Source: Chitinophaga pinensis (GTDB taxonomy: Bacteria; Bacteroidota; Bacteroidia; Chitinophagales; Chitinophagaceae). Taken from it: DNA of 34,057 bases. Below are positions 22,155 to 33,400 of this stretch, piece after piece (position 1 is the first letter of the stretch; each line of letters starts with the position of its first letter). A program made the translations under genes and the position numbers. The stretch covers positions 1 to 34,057 of the forward strand of contig CALQSB010000028.1 in NCBI GenBank assembly GCA_943333125.1, read 5' to 3'. The notes under the pieces were generated by a model that searched no databases, was not told the DNA's origin, and saw only the letters and a program-made list of their open reading frames with translations.

Positions 22155-24119
22155 CTAAATATTTTCATGCTCCACAAAATACATATCTATTTCTCCTTTG
22201 TTTTTTGCTGCAAGTTTGCCGCGATGTATACACATGAAATCATTTTTCACTAATTCGTAAGTAGTTCCACTGATATTTACTTTTCCAATTTCTCCTGAAG
22301 ATTCAAGTCTTGATGCGGTGTTTACCGTATCGCCCCAAATATCATAAGCGAATTTTTTTATCCCTACAATTCCCGAAACTACAGGTCCGGTATGAACGCC
22401 TATTCTGATTCTGAAAAATAATTCTCCGGCCGCTTCTTTTTTTAATTGATGATCCTGCATGAATTGCCTGATCTCCAATGCTGCTCTTACCACATCTTTT
22501 GGATGGGTATTATTTGTGGCGGGTAATCCACCTGCAGCCATGTAAGCATCGCCGATAGTCTTAATTTTTTCTACACCATATTTTTGCATAATGTGATCAA
22601 AAGCCGAAAAGCACTCATTGATTTCACTTACCAGTTGTGTAGGAGAAAGGATTTCTGATAATTTCGTAAAATCTTTAAAATCTGTAAATAATACAGTAAC
22701 CGAATCATAGCTTTTTGCTTTAGCCGTACCCGTATTCTTTAGCTCTTCTGCTGTTTCTTCAGGTAAAATATTCAGGAGCAATTCGTCGCTACGGTGTTTT
22801 TCCTTTGAAATACGATTTCGTTGTTTGAAAAATATTCCTGCAAAAATGATTACAATAGCAAAGCCTATGATGAAAGAATTGCGAATCATTTTTTGGCGCT
22901 GGATGGATTGTTGCTGTTGACTGATCTGACCTTCTTTTTTATAGATTTGAAAATCAAGATCCAAAGAACCCAGCTTTTTATCAGTTTCGATATTATATAA
23001 AGTGTCTTTGATGTTAATCAGCAGGCGCTGATATTTATAGGCGTTATTGTAATCGGCCAGGTCATTATAAGATTCAGAAATGCCTTTGTACATTTCTTTA
23101 AGTTGAATATTGGCTTTGATTTCACTGGCTATCTCTATGCCCCGAAGGAAATAATTAATGGCTTCTTTGGCTTCTCCTTTTTGTTTGTAAGTATTGGCTA
23201 AGCCAAGTAATGACCTTGCGATGTCTAATTGTCCGTTAAGTTTTGTGGCAATTTCTAATGCCATGTTTTCGCTTTTTATTGCATTGTTGTAGTCGCCAAT
23301 TTTAGTATACACCTTTCCAATATCGATGTAAGAATAAGGGATATTTTCAGATCCTTCATAAACGATGAGCGATTTTTTTAGATAATCCAGGGATTTGTTG
23401 TTGTCTCCTTTTTCGAAATAAATTTCTCCCAGGTTTACATAGATGGTGCCTAATGCATCTTTGTCTTTTAGTGATTCACAAATAGGCAATGCCTCTAAAT
23501 AGTATTTCAGTGATTTGTCGTAATTGGCTTTCTTATTTAGATATACCGTTCCAATATTCATCAGTACAGTTGCCAATCTTAAAGAGTCATTTATTTCTTC
23601 GGCTAATTTTAATGATTGCAGATAATATTCGATAGCCTTAGTATCTACACCCTGATTAAAATATATAGCACCAAGGTTGCTGAGTATGTTTGCATGGCCA
23701 ATCTTGTCGCCTAAATCCTTGTACAGGTTTAATGAACTATTCCAGTTTTGTATAGCTTCAATATTTTTGCTTTGCATATAGTAAGCAATGCCAATATTTT
23801 TATACGCCAATGCAAGTCCTTTTTGATAATTTATTTTTGATGAAATTTCTTTTGCATTATTAGAATATTGTAAGGAGATAATCGGGTCGATGCTAAAGTA
23901 GTTTTTACTCAGTAAATTAATGTTGTCCACCTTTATGCTATCGTCTACAGCTTTGGAAATTAGGTTTTTCAGGCTGTCTATTTGTTTGCTTTGAGCCAAA
24001 CATTGAAAATTAAATGAGCACAATATCAAAAGAAAGACAATGATATATTTCAATATGGGACTTGTTTTTTTCAAACAGTAATTTTCAGTTGAGTTTATAA
24101 AAGATATTTTGATTTCCAA
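22155..24119 (-). CDS. Membrane-bound adenylate cyclase (class III) with N-terminal TPR sensor region
   Basis: A 654-aa protein. A signal or anchor segment (KYIIVFLLILCSFNFQCLAQ) is followed by about eight TPR units to residue 385 or so (ALAYKNIGIAYYMQSKNIEA, ANILSNLGAIYFNQGVDTKA and so on). A coiled linker comes next, then one membrane helix at about 410-428 (SFIIGFAIVIIFAGIFF), an ILPEETAEELK linker and a class III cyclase domain. Metal-binding D480 (FTDF) and D524 (KTIGDAYM) are 44 apart, as expected. K520 and D593 (YDIWGD) are the residues that select ATP over GTP, and N600 and R604 complete the transition-state set. So it should make cAMP in the cytoplasm under control of a periplasmic TPR domain. 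The ligand is unknown. A terminator separates it from the giant gene upstream. Confidence 0.9.
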   Translation of the reverse strand: MEIKISFINSTENYCLKKTSPILKYIIVFLLILCSFNFQCLAQSKQIDSLKNLISKAVDDSIKVDNINLLSKNYFSIDPIISLQYSNNAKEISSKINYQKGLALAYKNIGIAYYMQSKNIEAIQNWNSSLNLYKDLGDKIGHANILSNLGAIYFNQGVDTKAIEYYLQSLKLAEEINDSLRLATVLMNIGTVYLNKKANYDKSLKYYLEALPICESLKDKDALGTIYVNLGEIYFEKGDNNKSLDYLKKSLIVYEGSENIPYSYIDIGKVYTKIGDYNNAIKSENMALEIATKLNGQLDIARSLLGLANTYKQKGEAKEAINYFLRGIEIASEIKANIQLKEMYKGISESYNDLADYNNAYKYQRLLINIKDTLYNIETDKKLGSLDLDFQIYKKEGQISQQQQSIQRQKMIRNSFIIGFAIVIIFAGIFFKQRNRISKEKHRSDELLLNILPEETAEELKNTGTAKAKSYDSVTVLFTDFKDFTKLSEILSPTQLVSEINECFSAFDHIMQKYGVEKIKTIGDAYMAAGGLPATNNTHPKDVVRAALEIRQFMQDHQLKKEAAGELFFRIRIGVHTGPVVSGIVGIKKFAYDIWGDTVNTASRLESSGEIGKVNISGTTYELVKNDFMCIHRGKLAAKNKGEIDMYFVEHENI

Positions 24120-24151
24120 AAGTAATTAAAATATATTCATTTTATTGGGTA

Positions 24152-24182
24152 TAAAAAAAGGAAGCCAATAAATGACTTCCTG
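24152..24182 (-). terminator. Terminator of the giant surface-protein gene
   Basis: On the minus strand AGGAAG pairs with CTTCCT around about 11 bases and a run of seven T follows. It lies about 25 bases after the stop at 24206. Confidence 0.8.
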
Positions 24183-24205
24183 ATTTTCTTTTTGATGATT
24201 TATCG

Positions 24206-24470
24206 TTAATTCAGCTTTATCAGTTTTATTACTTTTCTTTCTTTTCCTTTAATGATTTCTGCAAAAAAAGTTCCGGATTTCAATTTGGCTCCAACTTTTA
24301 TTTCAGAGTCCGATAATTTATCCGTCATCACTTCTCTTACAGATCCCAACGCATCTATAATTCTGATGTTGACTTTTTCATGTTTTTCACTTAAGATTTT
24401 TAATTTAAAATCGGTTTGTGAAGGATTTGGTGAAACAATTACATCAAATCCCGTTGAAACCATTTGTTCA
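24206..24470 (-). other. T9SS type A sorting domain of the giant protein
   Basis: About 80 residues starting STGFDVIVSPNPS, with IRIIDALGSVREV in the middle and SGTFFAEIIKGKERKVIKLI at the end. This is the usual layout of the C-terminal signal recognised by the type IX secretion system. Confidence 0.85.
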
Positions 24471-27400
24471 CTGATTGGAGAAGCTTCTGAACTTCTGGCA
24501 ATCAAATTGCCGGCACAAGTATTTCCATTCCAGGTAGCAGCAACACTGCTGGCAATATCTTCAGCGATGAAAACACCGGTAAGTACAACCGGGCCCGCAG
24601 TACCTTTTACCTGAAGTTTTCCTTTAGGCATATAAATATTTCCTGTAAATCTGGTGTCGTTTGAGTTGATAGAAAATTTCTCTACATCTGAAACCTGATC
24701 ACTAACAAAGAAAGTAGCGTTTGATGCATTAACCCGGCTTCTGTCTCCAACAACCACTGAAGTTTTAATCTTCACTGCTGTTCCATTGAAATTGGCAGTG
24801 GTATAATTGACATTTAATTTTCCTGGTGCTATTAACAATGTGCTAATATTTACTTGGGTTTGAGTGAAAGTAACCTGAGCACCTTCTCCAATAATAATGG
24901 TTCCGTAAATAGTTCCGTTAATGGTAACTACCGCGGCTTTTCCAATCGTCAAACTGTTGTAATTACTCGCAATAGTAGCCGTTGCATTATCAGCCACAGT
25001 GAAATTTGTAGCCGGAACGTTAGCGGTGTTGGTTAACAATGTTGGCAATGTTACAGCGGCCGCACTATAAATTAAACCTCCTGTAACGGTTACTGGCGCG
25101 GTTAAAGTAATCACAGGTGATTTTACAAAACCACTAACTGTTGAATTTTTATCAATAGCCACTTTCTTTCCAGCAGCTGTATTGCCGATTGATCCGTTTA
25201 CAATATTTGTTTGACCTAATGCAACGTCTTTCAATCCAAGAATGGTATAATTACCCAGGAGATTCTGTTTGAGGTAATTGTAAGTTGCGGCTGTAGCAGT
25301 TCTGCACTTATTCGCATCAGTTACATAAACGGTGTAATTGCCATCTGCATTAAAGTTGTTGAGTGATATTGAACTTGCAGTAGATGCCAATGTATTGGTG
25401 GCATTGTACCACTCGTATGTAAGTGGCGCTAAGCCAGTGCCTGTGGCAGTTAATGTAAGGCTGTTACAATACACATTTGATGATGCAGTGCTTATAGAAG
25501 CTGTTGTAAGAGTAGGAATTGTGATCGTAAATGCTTTAGTTGCTGTACATGCTTTTGTGTCCGTAGCCAGAATGGTATAGGTTCCTGCCGCAGTAACAGT
25601 ATAAGGCGATGTGGCAACAACATTATTTACTTTAAAACTGATGGCACCTGTTCCTCCTGTTGCAGTAAATACAATGCTGCCGCTTTGACCATAACATTTA
25701 GGATTAGTGGCAGTAGCTGTAATGGTAATGGCAGAAGGGATCGCAATAGCCGCCTGAGCAGTTGCTGTGCATCCTTTAGTGTCTGTTGCCAGAATCGTGT
25801 ATGATCCTGTTGCAGCAGCAGTATATGGTGATGTGGCAGCAACATTATTTACTTTGTATGTAATTGCGCCTGTGCCACCTGTTGCACTAAATGCAATTGA
25901 ACCAGTTTGTCCGAAACAATTAGGATTCGTAGCAGTTTTTGTTAAGGCAATCGCAGCTGGTGTGGTAATAGTCACTGTTTTTGATACAGAACATCCATTT
26001 GCATCAGTAGCAGAAATGGTATAAGTTCCTGCTGCAGTAGCCGTGTAAGGGGTAGTGGCAGCAACGTTATTCACTTTATAAATGATAGCTCCAACTCCTC
26101 CTGTTGAACTGAATGTGATAGATCCGTTTTGTCCGGCACAATTTGGATTTGTACCAGTGGCGGTCAAGTTAATAGCAGTAGGGATTGTTATGACTACATT
26201 TTTAGTAGTATAACAGTCATTAGAGGTTTCTACTCTAACAACATACGTTCCTGAAGTGGTTACAGAATATGGAGATGTAGCACCAACATTATTTACTTTA
26301 TAAGTTAATGTGCCTACGCTGCCGGTAGCACTAAATATTATTGTTGCGGATTGTCCCGAACAAACAGGGTTCGTGCCAGTTGCAGTAAGATTTACTGCAG
26401 CCGGTATAGTGATGGTAATTAGTTTGACCGCAGAGCATCCACTTGCATCAGTTGCAGTGATTGTATATATTCCAGATGTGCTTGCCGAATAAGGAGATGT
26501 GGCAACAATGTTATTTACTTTATAAACAACAATTCCAGTAGTTGCTGTAGCACTAAAAGTAATACTTCCGTTAGCACCGGCGCATTTTGGATTTGTACCC
26601 GTAGCTGTTAATATTATTGAGGAAGCTGCTGCAGTTATCACTACTTGTTTAGTGCTAGTACATCCGCTAGCGTCTGTTGCAAGTACGGTGTATGTTCCTG
26701 ATACACTCACGGTATAGGGTGATGTGGCAGCAACATTATTTACTTTGTATGTAATAGTTCCTGTTCCGCCAGTTGCATTAAATACAATACTTCCACCAAC
26801 ACCTGAGCAACTTGGATTGGTTCCACTTGCGGTTAAACTAATTGCCGTTGGAATGGCAATAGTTACAGTAGCAGATTTTGTACATCCGTTTGCGTCAGTG
26901 GCTAATATTGTGTAAACTCCAGCTGCAGTTGCAGTGTATGGCGATGTTGCAGTCACGTTATTTACTTTGTAAGTAATTGCTCCAGTTCCACCCGTTGCAC
27001 TGAATGTAATAGTTCCATTTGATCCCGAACATGTTGGATTTGTTCCAATAGCTGTTAAAGTTATTGCCGTCGGAATAGTAATCGTTACTTGCTGAGAAGA
27101 AGTACATCCGTTTGCGTCAGTGGCAAGAATGGAATAAAGACCAGATGCTGCTGCAGAGTAAGGCGATGTTGCACTTGCGGTATTTACTTTGTAAGTAATA
27201 GCACCAGTTCCGCCAGTTGCACTAAATGTGATGCTTCCGTTTGAACCAAAGCAATTCGGATTAGTTCCATTGGCTGTTAAACTAACAGAAGTCGGAATGG
27301 CAATCGTCACTTGTTGTGATGAAGTACATCCGTTTGCGTCAGTGGCAAGAATGGTATAAAGACCAGATACTGCTGCAGAGTAAGGCGATGTTGCTGAAAC

Positions 27401-30400
27401 ACCATTCACTTTATAAGTTATAGTTCCTGTTCCACCAGTTGAGCTGAATGTGATACTTCCGTTTGAACCGAAGCAATTTGGATTCGTTCCATTGGTAACT
27501 AAATTAATTGCAGTTGGAATGGCGATCGTCACTTGCTGAGAAGCAGTACATCCGTTTGCGTCAGTGGCAAGAATGGTATAAAGACCAGATGCTGCTGCAG
27601 AGTAAGACGATGTTGCACTCACCGTATTTACTTTGTAAGTAATCGCTCCTGTTCCGCCAGTTGCACTAAATGTTATTGTACCATTAGAACCTGAACAACT
27701 TGGATTGGTTCCATTAGCTGTTAAACTAATTGCCGTTGGAATGGCAATAGTTATTTCTGATGAAGCATTACATCCGTTTGCGTCAGTTGCTAAAACAGTA
27801 TATGTACCAGATGCAGTTGCAGAGTATGGCGATGTTGCACTTGCCGTATTTACTTTGTAAGTAATCACTCCTGTTCCGCCAGTTGCACTAAATGTTATTG
27901 TTCCATTAGAACCTGAACAACTTGGATTGGTTCCATTAGCTGTTAAACTAATTGCTGTAGGATTGACAATGGTTATTTCTGTAGAAGAAGTACATCCGTT
28001 CGCATCTGTTACAACATATGTATATGCTCCTGCACTTACAGTGAATGAATCTGTACCAGAATATGTTAAATTTCCTACTTGAGGAGAAGTTAACCTAAAA
28101 GGAATATGCTCTCCGCCGATTATAGTGGATAATCTTGTACAGGTATATGGTGCAGTTCCGCCCGTTGCAGTTACTGTAACAGTGGTTGTGCCTCCGTTAC
28201 ATAATATTGTACCTGCTGATGAACTTGAAGATAATGCAGTTGGAATGGCAATGGTTATTTCAGAAGAGGAAGTACATCCGTTTCCGTCAGTGGCAACAAT
28301 GGTGTAATCGTTACTTTCTGTTGCCGTGTATGGCGAAGTTGCACTCACGCTATTTACTTTGTAAGTAATCACTCCTGTTCCACCAGTTGCACTGAATGTT
28401 ATTGTCCCATTAGAACCTGAGCAACTTGGATTTGTTCCATTGGTAGTTAAGCTAATTGCTGTTGGAATGGCAATGGTTACTTGTTCTGATGATGTGCATC
28501 CATTCTCATCAGTGGCCAAGATTGTATAAGTGCCTGATGTATTTACTGAATAAGGCGAAGTAGCTGAAACTCCATTTACTTTGTAGGTGATAGTTCCTGT
28601 TCCACCAGTTGCACTAAATGTAATGCTGCCGTTTGAACCAAAGCAATTTGGATTTGTTCCATTGGCTAATAAATTAATAGCAGTTGGAATTGCGATAGTA
28701 ATTTGTTTTGTTGCAGTACAACCATTTGCATCAGTAGCAACGATGGTATATATACCCGATGCTGATGCTGAATAAGGAGAAGTTGCAATTACATCATTCA
28801 CTTTATAAGTGACCGTTCCTGCACCTCCTGTTGTACTGAAAGTAATGATTCCATTTGAACCAAAGCAATCAGGATTTACACCATTTGCAGTCAACACCAT
28901 TTTACTTCTAACGGTAAGACTTCCATCATTATAAGCCAAATTGTAATTTGAAGGCTGAATTAAAACAGCATCATATGGTGTAATTGTATAAGTACCTTCA
29001 TCTAAATTTGATGTGCTCATTAATGCACTTAAACTATTGTACGCATGGTATTGCGGATTGGTCTCTACAACTGTTGAATCTGCATCTTCATAAAGATATC
29101 CACTGAAAGTTGTTGTGTATTCTGGTTGTTCACCCTGACAACCCGCAATGGTATCATTTGCAGTTGCCGTTAAATTAGCTGGAGTGATAGTAAGTGAGCC
29201 TAATGCGTATGACACTTCAAAATTCTCATTCATAAATCCAGCAGGAACAACAGAATGTGTTCCAACATTGAAGCCTGTTATCAGATTGATGGTATTGAAA
29301 GCTAATGAATCTCCTTCAGGCGCATCAACATCAGCTTCATCAATGATGCTTACCACTTGATTATTGCTTTCTTCAGAAATAGTAGATCCATTTACTAAAG
29401 CGCGTCCATTAACTAGAGCACGACCATTTACTAATGCTCTGCCATTAACTAGAGCACGACCATTTACTAATGCACGTCCATTTACAAGTGCTCTTCCATT
29501 TACCAATGCTCTTCCATTTGCAATTGGATTGAACAAGCTAGTAGTATCCGGATCTTCCTGATAACTAAATACAGAATTAGCTGCTACGTCAACAAGGTTT
29601 AAGGTATCCAAAGTAAATACACTATTTACCAATGCTCTACCATTTACTAAAGCTCTGCCATTGACAAGTGCTCTGCCGCTTACCATGAAACTTAAGTTTT
29701 CGACATCTGCGTTTACCAATGCTCTGCCATTCACCAACACTCTAGAATCTATCAATGCCACCGCATCAGCAATATCTGCCAGATGTTCTGCTTTCAGATT
29801 ATTATAAATTGTTGCGCGATTAGCTAGGTCAATATTTGAATCATCGTAAGTGTAATCAAAATCAAATTTCTTGAAACTATTACCATACATCAAGGTGGTG
29901 TCCCTTGGCTTAATGGCTAATGGTAATTTATCAATTGAAAGAACACCATTTACAAAACTATAATTGAAGAACTGAGACAATGTCAGTGAGTTAGGAATAG
30001 ACAAGTCAGTTACATCTGATTGAGGAAGTATATAGTAGTTTCCAACATCACTCAATTCATTTGCAGATGTAGTATAGCTAATATCATCTAATCCTAAAGT
30101 AGCAATCGTATATCCTGTAGATGATAGCGGAACACCATTTACAGTTATATGATAACTGAACGATGGTATTTTCTCTCCGTATTTTTTACTCTTATCATCT
30201 GCTGTAACCACAACATTATACACTAAAGTAGTAGAGAAGTATAATGAATCAGAATTTCCTCCATCCAATAAACTAGATGAGATTGGTGGCGTGTACACGT
30301 ATACGGGAGGGTTTCCTACAAATGAAGGAATATCCACCGTTAATGTTGTTGAATTGACAAATGTTGCAGGTATTGTATCATACTTGAAAATCACAGATGA

Positions 30401-33400
30401 AGTATTGGTAAAGTACTTGCCATAAATTTTAACTTCAACAGGATCTAATCCAGGTGTTAAACTAGAGTCCATCAATTCCATTCTAGTAGTTTGTGGAATT
30501 GGATTGGCTATTATTTTCAAGGCCGAATCTGCTTGTATCAAACCATAACCTGAATAAATATCATAACCGGTGGTATACATATCAATTGCAGATTGCTGCA
30601 AAAGGCTTCTTACTTCTTCAGGTTGTAAACTTTCGCTATAGAATTTTTTCTTTGCTTGTATTAGCAATGCGGCAACACCTGCAGCATGAGGAGCTGCACA
30701 TGATGTACCAAAGAAATTAGGGAATGCATCTCCATCAATATTTACACCACCCATATTTACAGTAGTGTTCACTCCATTAGGAGCAGAGAAGTCAGGCTTG
30801 TTTCTTAAAGATCCATCAGTAAACGTACCACCTCTAGATGAGAATGAAGATACTGTTGGTAAATCAACACCAAAGGCTGGAGTATTTGTATATAATACCG
30901 AAGCTACAGACATAGCGCCTGCTGCATTCGCCTGTCCAAATAAAGTAGATGTTCCGCTATTGTATTCATTGATAGTAATATCACCTTTAAACACAACGTA
31001 TTTAAACCTTGCATTGCCCGTTCCAGATTTACGGGTAATCATGATATTCGCGTTCGTAATTCCTCTTACTGTAAAAGGTAAAACTTCAACAGGATCTTCA
31101 CCTATATTTTTTCTATTGAAACCAAATAACAATCCGCCAGTTTGATTCAACATATAAATATCAAAATCATTTCTGGCGCCGGGTGCTTGACCTAATGAAT
31201 AAATAGAATCTTCCCATTGTAATACGATATTGTATGTACCGGGTTTCAAGGTTACACTTTGATAAATATCTCCACCACCAAAGTCATGTGCATAACCTGT
31301 AAATCCTGCTGGAGCTGAAATTGGATTGAATGTACTTTCATAGGATTTATCACCGAAATTACCAGCTGCAGAGAAATAAGAAACACCTCTGGCAGCCACT
31401 TCATCAACAGCTTTAGCCACCACGCCATCTGTAAAGAAAGGCTCATTCACAAAGGTTACATCATCAACAATAACATTGCAACTGTCGTCTGCCAATGCTT
31501 TTATAGATTCGGCAAAGTGACCAGATGTAATGAAACCTGTACTGAAATCAAGTTTTGCTTTTGGTGCAATATCATGCACAATTTGAAGCATCGCTCTTCC
31601 TTCATCAGATTGTTTTCCATAACGATATTCTTCAATAACATTTACAGGATTTGTATTGTAAGGATTTCCTACACCAGGTAAATCACCATTAAGCACATCT
31701 CTCCCTGCTGGATTACCTGTAATAGTATTGTAACTATTAGAGATAACACCAATTTTAACGCCTTCACCAGTAAGATTAAACGCTTCTCTGGCTACGTCAG
31801 ATTTCATAGCTACATCACCTTTAGTTATGGCTATGCCGCGTTCAACTGCATTATTAATTGGTCTTCTATTGGCTTCAGCAAAACGTAATAATGTCGGGTT
31901 TAATGCACTTAATCTGCCCAAATGAGAAACAGGATAATAACCAGTAATGGTTAAAGAATCTTCGCCATTATCAAAAATATTATTGATGCCATAGTAAGGT
32001 GTTTGTAGCAAAGCAAACAACGTATCGTATTTGCCTTCTACTGCAATGATGTCAATTAATATTGATCCTAAATCCGCATCAGCCTCAAATGAATTTCCAG
32101 GATTTGTTGATGTTGTTTCAATAATGGTAGTATCAGATGCAATCTGAGTCAATGTGGTACCCAAAGGCGCATCAATATATCCGCTATCCGGAGGTGTGAA
32201 ATCAGGTACTATACAAGTTGTTGGAGATAATTGAATGATGCTCACCAATTGTGAATCCGCAACAATATTACACATCCATTCATCTTTCACTTTTACATAA
32301 TAATCACCAGCTTTTAAATTGTCAAACAATCCGGTTGAATTGCTAGAGAAATAATTAGCTCCACTTAATTCTATGGTATAATTTGGAGTAGTTCCAAATT
32401 GAGTAATGCCATTTGCTAACATCATCGCATTAGGGAAACCGCCTGAAATACTTCCAACAGTAACAGTTCCATTACCGGTGTTTGCACTGGAATTATCACA
32501 AGATTCTGTATGAGTTATTTCATAAGAAATAATCGGATGCGGAGGGAACATGATATTCATTTCCCTACAATCACTTGATGTGCCCACACAACCACCTTCA
32601 CCCCTTACGTAATAGATAACAGGCTCAGGTATTGAATCTGCTGCATTTAAGGCCATTCTTGTAACAGGCATTACTGTTATTGAAATGCCTGTATCAATTA
32701 GATTTGTTCCACAACCATCTTTATACCAACTCCAATGATCTGCATTGTTAAGTTCGCCAGCAGCAATGGTAAGATTAAGATTACATGGAACAGGAATAGT
32801 AATATTTACATTAGGCTGATCAGCAGGAATACAATATGGAGCACAACTGATGCCACTTTGAACAGCACCCGGTGTTACCCAATTTGAAGTCGGTCCTTCA
32901 AATGCAAATCCAATCATAGACAAATGGAAAGTATTGATGTTGTCATGTATAAGATAATATTCAGGAGCTGTATTATTTAAACCTCCTGCAAAACCTTCAT
33001 TGAAATGATAATTAGCTTTTAATCCTAATTGTTGATCTTGAATTTCGCAATTCATGGTGGCATTAATCTCGCCTGCTGTCAATGCTCTTTCATATACTCT
33101 CAACTCGTCAATATCTCCTTTGAAAAAATCATTATTACCCCTCCAGTTTGCACCTAAGTATAAATTCCAAAATGCAAAACTATCATTACTTGGATATGGA
33201 CTTGGCTGAGCTGAACCTTTTGCATATACTAAACTTCCATCGAGATAGAATTTAAAATCACTGAAAGTTCTTACCACTGCATAATGATGCCATTGTTCGT
33301 CTTGAGGGAAATCAACAGTTGTCGTAATGTTTTCTGCTAATTTAATTTTACCGTCTATTGTTTTACCCAAATTCAAATTGTCGCTCTGTGCTAATATACT

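Larger units (their letters stand above)
28905..30240 (-). other. MBG-type beta domains of the giant protein, one interrupted by the NGRALV arrays
   Basis: Three domain ends can be read: NYSFVNGVLSIDK, FEVSYALGSLTITPA and NYNLAYNDGSLTVRS, each the typical final strand pair of MBG domains. Their starts are VTADDKSKKYGE, IKPRDTTLMYGN and LTATANDTIAGCQGE. The middle domain is about 250 residues, several times the usual size, because the NGRALV-bearing insert sits inside it. Confidence 0.7.

Noticed and set aside
25508-28900. The 222-bp array as a possible CRISPR or satellite repeat
   Set aside because: It is fully in frame, every unit is coding and the pattern matches SprB-like protein repeats.
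24252-31145. Many open frames of 60-126 codons on the plus strand opposite the giant gene
   Set aside because: They repeat with the 222-bp period and reflect the codon pattern of the real minus-strand gene. They lack promoters and independent features.
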